In this document: positions 33,256 to 44,733 of the stretch, piece by piece
Position numbering within the stretch: the stretch's first letter is position 1
Layout of the letters: each line of letters begins with the position of its first letter
From: Laetiporus sulphureus 93-53
Taxonomy: Eukaryota; Basidiomycota; Agaricomycetes; Polyporales; Laetiporaceae
Length of the DNA stretch: 64,000 nucleotides
Assembly: GCF_001632365.1 (NCBI RefSeq)
Contig: NW_024468599.1
Location: 3,774 to 67,773, forward strand
Direction of reading: 5' to 3'
Made by a program: the position numbers and the translations under genes
Notes under the pieces: generated by a model
The model's database searches: none
What the model was told of the DNA's origin: nothing
Seen by the model: the letters and a program-made list of their open reading frames with translations, nothing else

Positions 33256-33938
33256 AGTTGACATTCCCGCTTCTATCGTGGAGCTATCAGTATATTCAAG
33301 GACTTCACGATACATACCCACTCCGGGGAGGGACATTTCCATCTAGCATGTCACATCGTTCTGTGGTAACTAGCATTGTTTATGATGTACCAATATATCC
33401 AAGTTGAGCTTCCTCCGTAGATCTGAGAATAGATCGTATAAATAAGGTGGACTCGATGAGAACGAGAGCAGGGAACCGAATGAGTTGGGTGGACATAGTA
33501 CGGTTTTGAGTGAGAAGCAAAACATCTAGAACGACGAAAGCGCGATTATCCGTTGAGGCAGAATGTCAGATGGAGTTGAAAAAGACGATGCCAGCGCCAT
33601 GATTTGCAATACACGACAGAAGATATCTGTTCTCAGGGCATGATACCATCATCTGGACCAAGTACTCAGGAACTTAAAGTGAAAGACACACGAAATTAGT
33701 TCGAATTTGGATCCGTGATTCATCCACCGAAATAGGTGTCAGGAATTGCATTGAATGTGCGTGGCTCGACATCTGTTATCTGTGTCTATGTAACATCAGC
33801 AGGGACTACGGATCACATGGGACATAGCACAAACATTATACAGACAACGATCAACCCGAACTGCAACGTTGATCGAAAGCAACCCAGAAAGCCCCATTGA
33901 TTTACATCAACCGAAATGCGAAGAATGCTCGACCCTTG
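33256..33938. other. Intergenic region
   Basis: GH79 3' flank and 3' flank of the minus-strand gene. I see no ORF, RNA gene or repeat copy in it. Confidence 0.5.
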
Positions 33939-35813
33939 TCACCGCTGTTCCCAAGCAGCTGGCTTCTTCCACCGTCTATTGAACCATGTTTTCAGCACCT
34001 GTGTCACCTGCGAAGTCAGGCTCTCCTTCATGGCATCGTCATTGATGCAAAGCAGAGCCACGTGGGGCGTTCGCTCGATATGTGCGACGACTTGCGCCGC
34101 TCCTTGGGTGCTCGAGACGCGTTCGAAGAGCGACAGTGTATTGCCTGTAGCACGTTGGAAAGCCCACATTGATCAATGTTACTGTGACGTCCGGGCGTTG
34201 GCACGTACCTATCACATAGCGATAGCGCTGTAGGAGCTGCAGTACCCACTGTCTTGCATTCAGCTCTCGCTTCATGCCCATAACAGCATATAGGGAGAAG
34301 TCGCCGTCTTCCCAGTTCGCGACTAGGGGGAGATAGGGCACTTCTCGCTCGCCATCCTCATTGTTCATTGGTGGAAGGACACGATCGGCAGCAGGAAGGA
34401 AAGCCGACAAGCCATGGCTGCCGCTTGCTTTTGTTAGCGCCAGAATAACCGAGTAACGTTCAATCTGTCTGTTCAAATGAGCGACAGGAAGGACACGTAC
34501 CGCAGTCTCCACAGGCCTCATTGCGGAACGCGATATCCGTAAAGATCTCGCTTGCACGTCGCTGTTCGCCTTCAGATTCCGGATGCTCCATCGCGAAACA
34601 CTTCTCGTAGGATATCCTGCACCTGGGCAGATGCCCCTCGTTGATCTCCGGGGCAAATGACACCCATTCTGGCCGGCCATAGGCACCTAGACCAGCGTGT
34701 GCGTAACCGTCGAGAGATGCTATGTAATCTCGTTAGTAGGGGGAAAACCTTCAATCAAGCAAAGATACACATACAGAATGAATACGAGGTCAAGCTCGGC
34801 AGCGGACATCTGTAACAGGACCCTCTCGACCCTATCCCTCGTGAGCGTATCCCGGTGGCTAGTCTCCACGAGAAAATCGCTCTCCCCCCAGGTGCCACCG
34901 ATTTCCTCCCAAGCGCACCGAGCCTCCGCTTCGCCCCAGGTCCCATTGAGCGCGCCGACCCGTCCAACGACCCAGCTCCACAGAAGCGCTTCTCGTGCAC
35001 GCTCGACAATAAAGTGCGCATGCATGAAGAACGCATTCACGTCTCCGTCGCCGTTTGCAGTCTCTCGGAAGGGATGCGTTGCGGAGGCCGCGAACGACTC
35101 GGGCCAGATGGTGGCCATCTCGTGTAGGAGAGCGCGAGAGGCGACCTTGGCTTCGTGGGCGACATATGGCCGGTATCGGCGACCGAACCGCTTGCGATTC
35201 CGGCCGGGTGTGTGGCACGCCCACCCGCCGTTTCTTCTTCTTGTTTTTCTTCTTATATAGTGGCAGTGGCGAGGGGGTCGCGAAAACCGTCGTCTGCTCA
35301 TAGCTGAGCGTAGACTGCGCCTGCGGGTGTCCGTGCACGTCGTCGTCGTCGTCGTCGCTCGCATACTCGTCCTCGCCGTGCTTGGATCTGCTGTGCGATC
35401 GCGCGCATCGCCTGCGTCTTTCGTTCCGCGTTACCAAGGGAGCTCAGATGCAAAGAAGGGTTCCGTACAAAGTGTCGCAGGTGCTCAGGGAGCGACGACA
35501 CCAGCGACTCCTCATCCACCCCCGCCCCATCCACGCTGTGGCTCAGATGGCTCAATGTCACTGCCAGCTCTGCCTCGGGCGCGCTCTCCAGCGGCGGCAG
35601 CCCATCCGAGCCCTCGTCGTCGTCGTAGTACACGTCTGCTCCTGCTGACGCCGACAGTGACAGGTCTACGCCTTTCCCCTTGATCTTCTTTTTCTTTTTC
35701 TTCTTCCCATTCGTCGTTGCGCCAGCTGCGGGTAAGAGTGCGGGCGCGGGAGCAGTAGGCGGAGGCGGAGGCGCTGTGGCCTGCGTGATTTTTCGTGCTT
35801 TTGCAGTAGGCAT
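33939..35813 (-). pseudogene. Stealth-type (exopolysaccharide phosphotransferase-like) protein, N-truncated
   Basis: Minus-strand blocks resemble the C-terminal conserved regions of fungal Stealth proteins as I recall them: SLPEHLRHFVRNP (about 35500), STLSYEQTTVF (about 35290), YRPYVAHEAKVASRALLHEM (about 35140-35195), REALLWSWVVGRVGA (about 34970), SSLDGY-like SLDGYAHAGLGAYGRPEW (about 34690), SHGLSAFLP (about 34400) and the end ALLCINDDA..WFNRRW (33950-34070). At least two GT-AG introns are plausible (about 34720-34785 and near 34490). Two frame changes, near 35390 and 35235, have no intron to explain them, and the N-terminal catalytic regions are absent; the start at 35813 is followed by Pro and Lys runs. 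Probably a pseudogene. The family call rests on memory. Confidence 0.45.
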
Positions 35814-36164
35814 GGTGCGTGCGACCAGGGAGACGGCAGTAGCTATGTCCAGATGGTGTATGGTGAACGCAGCACGGAAAAGAATAGGATTCGGCTCGCC
35901 GGCGAGCAGAGTCCAAACAGATCAGTCTCGGACTATAGTGAGAGCAAACGCAGAGATCAATTCGGAGTGGCGTTTTCCGCGCCGCTCGTAAACAAATGAA
36001 CAGAGTCTCGCAAAGATAGAGCCTGGTATGCACGTCGTGGTGAGGATGGTCTTGTCGGTGTGATGGTCAGTCAGACGAGCTTTGGGCGCTTCCTGAATCC
36101 TTGATCAGCTCGGAGCGCACGCGCCCTCCACCGCCGCGGAGCGATCAGATGGCAAATCAGCGTG

Positions 36165-36310
36165 TCCGGGGGTTTGGTGCCACTCACGTGCCTAGAGAAC
36201 AAGAGAGTGGCTCCGTGCCACTCATGCCGAGAGAACAATAGTTCGGCAGGAACGGAGTGTCAAGGGGTTTTGTGGGACTCGTGCCGAAAGAACAACAGCT
36301 CAGCACGAAC
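36165..36310 (+). promoter_or_regulatory. Upstream region with three related GAGAACAA motifs
   Basis: Three diverged copies of GTGCC(T/G)A(G/A)AGAACAA occur at about 36187, 36226 and 36282, the last two inside imperfect inverted repeats (GCCGA..TTCGGC and GTGC..GCAC). They lie 130-255 bp upstream of the NTPase ATG and may be factor-binding sites. Inference only. Confidence 0.35.
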
Positions 36311-36355
36311 AACGGACGCCACTGGTGAAATTCCCAGGGTGTGGCACATTGTCGT

Positions 36356-36364
36356 ACATATATA
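36356..36364 (+). promoter_or_regulatory. TATA box of the NTPase gene
   Basis: ATATATAAA lies about 80 bp upstream of ATG 36440 and is followed by a pyrimidine-rich TCTTCTCTTTCTCTCC stretch typical of fungal transcription starts. Confidence 0.6.
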
Positions 36365-36439
36365 AATGCCAGTAGGCAGACAGCACACTCATCTTCTCTT
36401 TCTCTCCTCTCGACATCGCATATCAAAATCTCCATCGAC

Positions 36440-39400
36440 ATGTCGAACATTCAAGATTCGTCACCGGTTGACGATTTGGCTTCCTTGTTCTCGCGACTCA
36501 ATCTAGGTGCCACACCCTCCCAAGACCCAGTAGAGCAGTTGCTGGCTAGGATTCAAGCGCGGTGGAACACCGATCTTCTGGACTATACTGAGCTAGACCG
36601 CGAGCCTGGAAGTGGCAAGAAATTTCTTGACGCTGTTTTCCGTCGCGTTGAAAAGTTAGACCTCCCGCGCGATCGTATTCCTCTTAAATTGCGGACAGCT
36701 CTCTTCAAGGACGGTGGCGAGGATGAACCTTGGCAGAGACTCCAGCCCCTGCCAGATGATCAACTGGACAGTTTGATGGCCGGGAAGGATATCGCAAAAT
36801 TTTTGCAATTTGCCTGCGGTATGTCTGTCCATTTACCATGTTGCTAGTATTGAATGTTGATCGACATCATCGTAGCACTCGAACGGCCGCCTGCCGCGAT
36901 TGAGACAATGTATGTCAACTCCATCCCTCATTGTTGGCCCGACACTTACGTTACGATTGTGGTCATTCTATAGAGCCGAGCAGCAAAAGCGGCTGGACAG
37001 GGCCTTCCATGAAACGTTCCGCGGACGCTTCGATGAATTGTTTGAGAAGTCCTTGGGTGTTTACGCGGGAATATACGACAAAAGTATATATTACGGTCGC
37101 ATGATACCGTTCGTTCAAGCTAGCGGAACAGGTAAGACTCGTTTGGCGTGGCAGCTTGGGCTTCGAGTGAGTGCGGTTGTTTTGTCCGTCGTAGGGTCAC
37201 TGATTGAAGAACATGAACGACAGATGCCTGCGTTCTGTGTTTGTTTCCGAGAGGGCGAACTACCAACTTCAGGATGGCCTCCTCGTGACGTCAGCCGAGA
37301 GTTCTTCGATGGGCTCGATGGGCCGTTCACCTTCCTGGTGAGTTCTTCGTATGATACCCCTTGACGTGTGTCGCTCAGTCAGACTTATAGGCGGAGGAGA
37401 AGGCGGCTGCCTTTCTCGGTGCGCTCGTGGAGGTTTTGCACCACACAGCACCTGCCGTGCACCACACAGCACCTGCCGATCTGGAGGCCTGGGTCAAAGC
37501 CTGGTCTATCGAGGATCCAACCGATCTTGAGAGATCAAGTCGCCACGGTCACTTTGAGGAGGTGAAAAAACTTACTAGAGAGCGGCTGACTAAGTACAAG
37601 GAGGAATTGTTTGCCTTGAGATTGAAGCACCACATCACTGCTGCAGCGGAAGCTGATAACAACACCAGAGGTGGAAAATCCGGAACCAGCGTCACCGGCT
37701 GGCACGTGGCTTTGTTCACAAGGCTCGCGAAGCCGGCTTTCGATCTACTCGCGGAATCGGTGCACCGTCTAAAACAAAAGAGATTCCTTCTGAGTCTCGA
37801 CGAGTGTACAGAACTGAACGATCCCGGCCTACTTGTCGGTCCGAAAGGTCCTCAGCGAGAGATGTCACTCATTGCTCTCCAGCGTATCATCAAGGCCGCA
37901 GACGAATGCACTTTCCCGCACGATATCGAATTTTGGTATATGCTCTTGGACACGAATTCCTCCGTGTATGAACTCGCTTCTTCCGGGCCAGATGCGTCCT
38001 CGTTTCGCTTAGCGAGTGCACTTAAACCCTTGCCTGTGTGGTGTTACGTCGATTTCGACCAAATGCGTCAAGATAACAAGCAAGATGACAAGCAAGATGA
38101 CAAGCAAGGTGCCAAGCAAGATGACAAGCAAGATGACAAGCAAGGTGCCAAGCAAGATGACAAGCAAGGTTCCAAGCAAGATGACAAGCAAGGTGCCAAG
38201 CAAGATGACGAGTTTACAAACGCGGAGGACGCTCTTCTGATCTCCTTCCTTGCAGCATTGGGCCGGCCTGTAAGTAGCGCTTTTTTCCATCTTCGTGAAC
38301 TGTCACTCACCAAGCCGATATACAGTATTGGTATACCCTTCGCTACTCTCCAGACCTTGTGCGTGCTGCAATTAAGAAGCTAATCTATAACGACAAATTC
38401 GATCCAACAAACCGTGAACATGTGTTCGCCGTCTTCGCAAACAGGATCGTGCTGGAACTGAATCATACGATGGAGTCCAGCCGCATCGCTATAAACGCTG
38501 TACGCAGTCACATGCGCCTCCTGATCGGTGTCCATGATACGTTCATCACCACCGCCGCGCCTTCGGAACCTATGCTTGCCGTCGCTGCTGCAGAAGTCCT
38601 GAACTTGAACCCGCAGACCTACGCCAGGGCGTTGGACACGCTGATGCGACGACTCATCATGGACGGGGTCGTGACTGATCGAGGGCGACAAGGTGAATTA
38701 TGCACCAGGCTCTTACTCACCCTCGCGCGCGACAAGGCGACGCTTCCGAAGGGAGGAAAGTTTGTGGATTCCACTCGGCGCGCTGTCCGCCCGTTGAGAC
38801 TGTCAGACTTTCTGAAGACCTTGCTTGGCGACGACCTCGGCGTCAAGCATCAGGAAACGACTGTAGAAGCCACGGTTGGGGAGCCCACGACTCAGAAGCC
38901 CAAGGCTAAGAAGACCAAGGCTGCCAAGCCCAAGGCCGCCAAGTCCAAGGTTGACAAGGCTGAGGCTGACAAGGCTGAGGCTGAGCAGCCCAAGGCTGAG
39001 AAGGCCAACCCTAAGGATTTTGTCAAAGACGCAGACAAGCTCTGGATCAACTTTACTCACTGGGTCCAAACCTCCGAAGAGCTCAGCGTCATTACTCGCA
39101 AGTGGCTTGCTGAGCTGTGGAAGCGGGGTGCCGGCGTACAGTGCACCCATATTCAGGCGTTGTTCGATTCGCTGTTCGTAACATACAGCGGAGACCTCAA
39201 CGAGCCTTTCGACGAGAGTTTGCTCGGATATGTCATCGTTCAGATCAAAGCGAAAACGAAAGCATCTGCATATAGCCTAGTTGCTGGACTGGCAGGCCCT
39301 ATCATTGAACGCACTGACAAATCAGGCGCGGTTGTGCGATATAAACCCGAGAACTACGTCGCACTTTTTATGGACTTCGCTACCGAGAGCGCATTCGGAC

Positions 39401-39801
39401 ACGCTGGCGGGCCTCGCGTTGCTCTCGAAATTGGGCAACCTGCGAAACAGACGCACGGCGGCTGGATAGGATATCTGGAAAAAGACAAGGAGCCGAAGCG
39501 ATACTGCCTAAACATTCGGGGGCACGACAGTTCGGTTTACACCGTGATCACCCCGGAATTCAAGGCGCAGTTTGATCTGCTATTCGCACACTCGATTGAC
39601 ACGCGTGGGCCCTTTGAGGAGGCCAAGGACGCCATGGACTCGGCTATAAATCCTATATCGTCGATTCTGCGCAACGACCCTGCATCGTTGAAGGCCGAGA
39701 AGAAAGCGGCGAAGGCAGCGGAGAAGGCGAAAGAGAAAGAGGAGGAGGTGGAGGAGGAGGAGGTGGAGGAGGAGGAGGCGGGAGGATCGAGCAGTAAGTG
39801 A
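36440..39801 (+). CDS. P-loop NTPase with KQDD repeat, intact six-exon gene
   Basis: Six exons (36440-36818, 36876-36909, 36974-37166, 37224-37337, 37391-38269, 38326-39801), all GT-AG, sum to 3075 nt and give 1024 residues without a stop. A Walker A motif ASGTGKTR (about residues 187-195) and Walker [12 protein letters not shown] (about residue 377) mark an ATPase. Then come 11 four-residue repeats (KQDD/KQGA), a helical region, a Lys/Ala/Pro-rich histone-H1-like segment (38880-39000) and an acidic C-terminus of Glu runs (39720-39780). No signal peptide or membrane segment. Similar large NTPases are expanded in Agaricomycetes, some described as Crinkler-like effector-type proteins; this placement is uncertain. 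The ATG was chosen because a TATA box lies 80 bp upstream. The only fully intact multi-exon gene inside the window. Confidence 0.8.
38078..38209 (+). repeat. In-frame 12-bp minisatellite in the NTPase gene
   Basis: Eleven units of AAGCAAGATGAC or its variants AAGCAAGGTGCC and AAGCAAGGTTCC, giving KQDD, KQGA and KQGS. Because the unit is a multiple of three, copy number can change without a frameshift. Confidence 0.9.
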
Positions 39802-40029
39802 GTGTGGGCTAATGATTCGATTGTCTGATGATGGCTGCTGCGAATGATGACCCCAGTTAGTCCGTGGAGGACATGATCAGTCTTGTATTCTCGCAATGTA
39901 ACGTTACTTTGGATTGTGCTATGGATTGTCAGTTGGAATTCATAATCTTTTATTATCTGAGAGCGGACGAGACTCCGAACCATCTTCGTTGATTATCCTC
40001 GTCTCCTCAGGCTCTAGAGTTCAACGGTC
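39802..40029. other. 3' flank of the NTPase gene
   Basis: Non-coding, AT-richer sequence; probably the 3' untranslated region and terminator. No defined signal recognised. Confidence 0.5.
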
Positions 40030-40882
40030 AACATCGCCGAGCGCTCAGCGCTCAGGCCTCCAGAGCTCCATGCTTTGAGCGTGCGCACGGACGAGTTTGA
40101 CTTATCTCACGGAATTGAACGCACGCCATTTCAGACAGGCGGTCCAGCATGTCGCGAGTGGCCATGGCCAAGTGGCGGTGAGAGTCAGGAGTGATCGATC
40201 GCGACCGATCGCGATTGTCACACTAGATCATGGCTTTGAATATTGCTACTGTATGTCGTCAGATCTTCCGCTTCTGATGAGGATACGCAGCTGTCGCAAC
40301 CGATGGTCATGAGGGTCGGCAGCAGACCGGTCACACGTCACGAGCTCACGTCTTTTTTGACGGACATTGCGAGAATGAGGAGATGTATAGATGGAACGTG
40401 TGCCCAGCCTGTTTGCACTGACTTTGTGTGTAATACATGATGTTGTAACTACAGTCCCGCCTAAGCTCCCGAATTGATAGGTTCTAGTCCAGATCTAAAA
40501 GCTTGTTGGTCAGATGGGACAGGCCAAAAAAAAATGATTTGTAAGGAAAGAGGGTTCAGCAACTCAATGCATTCAACAAGCAACCATGCCCATCTCCATT
40601 TTTGTACACTAGGAGACTTTGGTGTAGGCAGAAGACATTCTGTCCGCCCATCGAATAGGAATTTCATCCGAAACAGCAAGAAATCACGTGTTGCATGCGG
40701 AACATCACTCACCACAAAGTAGATGCCTTCATAGATTTACCTGAAGATGAATTTCACTGATGATGAAGAACAGTCAGGTTCACGCACTTATAGGAAGAGA
40801 AGGAAGAGAATGGTCAGCCAAGGCTGAAACTAGATTGATATGGCTCCAGTTCCACATCGTGTTTTCGGCATAGAAATTGGTA
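40030..40882. repeat. 853-bp segment, first copy, flanking the scaffold gap
   Basis: Appears identical to 40983-41835; the ORFs predicted in both copies agree exactly. The pair flanks exactly 100 N. It most likely represents overlapping contig ends that were not merged. The segment has an 84-codon minus-strand ORF (40461-40715) preceded by GTGAGT-like splice context, which I do not recognise. Confidence 0.85.
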
Positions 40883-40982
40883 NNNNNNNNNNNNNNNNNN
40901 NNNNNNNNNNNNNNNNNNNNNNNNNNNNNNNNNNNNNNNNNNNNNNNNNNNNNNNNNNNNNNNNNNNNNNNNNNNNNNNNNN
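40883..40982. other. Assembly gap of 100 N
   Basis: Exactly 100 N, the conventional placeholder for a gap of unknown size. Confidence 0.98.
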
Positions 40983-41835
40983 AACATCGCCGAGCGCTCA
41001 GCGCTCAGGCCTCCAGAGCTCCATGCTTTGAGCGTGCGCACGGACGAGTTTGACTTATCTCACGGAATTGAACGCACGCCATTTCAGACAGGCGGTCCAG
41101 CATGTCGCGAGTGGCCATGGCCAAGTGGCGGTGAGAGTCAGGAGTGATCGATCGCGACCGATCGCGATTGTCACACTAGATCATGGCTTTGAATATTGCT
41201 ACTGTATGTCGTCAGATCTTCCGCTTCTGATGAGGATACGCAGCTGTCGCAACCGATGGTCATGAGGGTCGGCAGCAGACCGGTCACACGTCACGAGCTC
41301 ACGTCTTTTTTGACGGACATTGCGAGAATGAGGAGATGTATAGATGGAACGTGTGCCCAGCCTGTTTGCACTGACTTTGTGTGTAATACATGATGTTGTA
41401 ACTACAGTCCCGCCTAAGCTCCCGAATTGATAGGTTCTAGTCCAGATCTAAAAGCTTGTTGGTCAGATGGGACAGGCCAAAAAAAAATGATTTGTAAGGA
41501 AAGAGGGTTCAGCAACTCAATGCATTCAACAAGCAACCATGCCCATCTCCATTTTTGTACACTAGGAGACTTTGGTGTAGGCAGAAGACATTCTGTCCGC
41601 CCATCGAATAGGAATTTCATCCGAAACAGCAAGAAATCACGTGTTGCATGCGGAACATCACTCACCACAAAGTAGATGCCTTCATAGATTTACCTGAAGA
41701 TGAATTTCACTGATGATGAAGAACAGTCAGGTTCACGCACTTATAGGAAGAGAAGGAAGAGAATGGTCAGCCAAGGCTGAAACTAGATTGATATGGCTCC
41801 AGTTCCACATCGTGTTTTCGGCATAGAAATTGGTA
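40983..41835. repeat. 853-bp segment, second copy, flanking the scaffold gap
   Basis: Second copy of 40030-40882, continuing into unique sequence at 41836. Confidence 0.85.
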
Positions 41836-43405
41836 TGAAAGAATCATCACCCTAAGTACACTGAGAACAATGCTCACCTCAATGCAAGCCCACTAGACCT
41901 GGCAGAAGTAACAGAGAAACGAGATGCAGAACCGATGCCGACGAGACTCAACGAGAAGAAACTTTTTGGCACTTAGGGCAACAGCAAACACCGGATATCT
42001 GCCTTGGGGCCCTCAGCCACTGCACTTCTCAATCATTGACATGTCATCCAAAATCCAATCGAAGATGCCAAAATGCTTATGTAACTCTGAAATTGGGTAC
42101 TTCACTGTGAGGGTGGTAATTTGAAAGCTATGCTATGAGCAAGTCAGTCTTATGCTGTGAATAGCTACATGGTACATGTGCCTCACATGACATATATAGA
42201 ATCCGAGTCATTGCTCATGTTCATCGTGCTTTTATGTATTGTCTATGATTTTATCAAATGTTTGGGAGCCTAGGAGCGTGAGTTGCATCATTGTCGCAGT
42301 TGCATTGCAGGGCCAATGATAGTGCCTGTCACGAATCACTCAGGAATATCCTCTGAACACAATTTAATGTGTCGGCACCAACATGATTCTGACTAGACAT
42401 GAATTACCTCTAACATCCAGAACCAACTTGAATAGGTCGAGCGTGATATGTCAACAAGTAGGTGGTGGCAGGATAATGGCTTTCACAAGCCAACTACAAG
42501 CAGGCCTGAAGTCCCATGTCAGATGATCATTGACCTGAATTGCTAGCCAGTCTGTATGCACTCTGGTTAAGGAGTGGACCTCAGGTGAGGTCATCGGAAG
42601 TATGATAGAACTGGGAATCTACTCCCAGTTAGCCCTAGTATATATACAAGCAGGGTAGGACCCTGATATACCATCTATCCTACTTACTATTATAATTACA
42701 TCGAGTACTAGGATCCCTGATATCGGGGGTGGACCCACAGATCGAGGACAGATGGGAATCTTATCTTTAGTACTCAATGGCGAGGTGCTGCACCAGATAC
42801 CTTTTAATGGTGCTGCTACATTGTGTTGACCTAACCACAGGTATGACCTGAATATAACTGCATGCATCTATTGGACCATGCCTTGCGGCATGAGTACCCT
42901 TAACTGAGGAATCCCAAGATATCTCAATCTGGGGTTCCGACCAATCAATACTTATCCCCTTCTGTTGGTGAAACACCTGACAGTGTTCCGGCTACTAACT
43001 TGATATTGGCCAAGACTAATACAGGTGTGGAGTTACCCCACACTTCTTGGCTTCTATCTTATCTAGTTAATCTGGATCCAAGACTTTTGGCTTAGTCTGG
43101 CAACTTCGTTACTCAGTTGGTCCAGACTTGAGTCATTGATCGGACCATAGTTCCGATCTGTGGATTTGAGCTGCATGTGATGTGCACTTTAGACATTCTG
43201 GACTCATGACATAGTAGGTGTATGTGATGTGTATGCTGAGTGATGCATGTGAATGATCCAGATGTTCTGTCTTTTAATATAGCTCTGGAATGGCCCAGAC
43301 TTAATGGTGCAACCCTATTGAGGATCCTATTCAGGGATCAGGTTGTCACATATGCAAAGTCTATTGAGGAGCCGTTCCATCATATCTTCGGGGTATTGAT
43401 AGTAT
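41836..43405. other. Unassigned intergenic DNA before element D
   Basis: No convincing gene. A TATATATAC box near 42640 follows a perfect 8-bp stem (AACTGGGA..TCCCAGTT, about 42609-42630), an arrangement seen in LTR promoters, but I could not find paired ends. Several short degenerate frames on the minus strand (42619-42976) are unrecognised. Confidence 0.4.
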
Positions 43406-44712
43406 TGATACGCACTGAGATATTCTGCGATCGAAAAATGCCAGAAACTGCGTCTGACTATCACACAATCAGATAGCGAGTCGCCGTGACCCAGAAAGAC
43501 AAACACTGAGCCAGAACAGTCCAGAGTGGGCAAAAAGACTTTACTGACAGCCTGGGAACATGGAACTGTGTGAAGGGTCAGAAGGTGAAACATGAGGTGC
43601 AGAAATGATGAGCGAGCCACGAGGAAGTGTAGCCGATTATGAGGTGCAGTGCCAGAAGCAGAACATGACCAGTTAGGCAACTCAGAAACAAGCAAGTGCA
43701 CTAACTGAACAGAAGACAAGGTAGCAGACCGACAAATCCTGGCAGGGCCAGACTTCATTTCCCCAACTGTATGGTATGAAGAGGAGCAGGAGCGAGCTTT
43801 GTGAGATGTTTCGGCGACTCAGCTAGCTCATTTTCAACCCACTATATAATTCACATTGTACATAGAAAAAACAAGAAGTTTTCCAGGGAGTTTCCCCACC
43901 AAGCAGCGCTCAGCTCAGGTCTCATCTACGCTAAGGCATCGTGCTCGACTACGTCTACATCTATTGTGATCACATTCTACATCTCTGGGATTCTCGACAC
44001 TGAGAGAGGCAGCACTCTCACCAGTGGCCTCTAGCTCGACTCAGGTTTCAGCCAGATAAGTCATGTTATTGTGTTCTTGTATCTCACGCTATCACATTTT
44101 GCTCACACGCCACCAGTCATGAGTCTCAAACCAGGATTCTGTCCCCATTGGATCTTGTAGCCTCGCTAGCGCCCATGAGTTCATTGTCAGTGCTCGTTCC
44201 CATTCAGAGACATCCAGAGGTTCATTGTCGATGCTCGTTTCAGTCAGAAGTGCTCAGGGCTTCGTCGTCGGTGCTTATTCCAGCTCGAGGACAGTTAGAG
44301 ATTGCTCGTTGGTGCTTGACCAGCACTTTTCAGATATAGAAGGTCCTCGTGCCTCAGCTCAGACCTTCAGCCACCACAGTTCATGAGTACGGAAGTTGCC
44401 AATCGCATTCTACACCCACACACCCCCGCATTCCAGCTTTTGACTGTTTTCCAGTCAGAGGCATCCATACAGTCGAGTCCGACACTCACCGATTCAGAAC
44501 CTTTGACAATCTGACTCTGTTTCAAGCATCACAGCTGAATGACTCACCGCCGCCCGTCGCTGCATTATCATCTGAAGTTTCCTGTTACCATAGCCCAAAG
44601 GGACTGCAAACAGACAGAGCCCCAGTTCACCTTCCACCAGTAGGGGTTTGGTTAGGAGCACTGCTCACAGCCAGGAGCGCTGCTCATGGCCAGGACGCGG
44701 TTGAGCATATCA
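43406..44712 (+). mobile_element. 5' LTR of Ty3 element D
   Basis: Starts TGATAC, ends TATCA (ATATCA at 44707-44712), 1307 bp. No polypurine tract precedes it and the primer-binding-site candidate follows, so it is a genuine 5' LTR. TATA box at 43843-43849. A copy of the antisense first exon, disconnected from the rest of that gene, is readable on its minus strand (43327-43758). The flanking AGTAT does not match the base pairs after the D 3' LTR (GCGGG). Confidence 0.85.
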
Positions 44713-44716
44713 TTTC

Positions 44717-44733
44717 TGGAGCCCACCGCGAGG
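44717..44733 (+). promoter_or_regulatory. Candidate tRNA primer-binding site of element D
   Basis: TGGAGCCCACCGCGAGG, identical to 8791-8807 and at the same distance from the LTR. Confidence 0.6.

Noticed and set aside
32866..33342. Minus-strand 158-codon ORF
   Set aside because: Lies opposite the last GH79 exon, whose reading is supported by the intron structure and by similarity to the relict at 60961-61577.
38078..38209. CRISPR-like repeat array
   Set aside because: Units are 12 bp without spacers, inside a eukaryotic coding exon; it is a coding minisatellite.
40461..40715. 84-codon minus-strand gene
   Set aside because: Splice-like context exists but no recognised homology and no adjoining exon could be found; both copies lie in the duplicated gap flanks.
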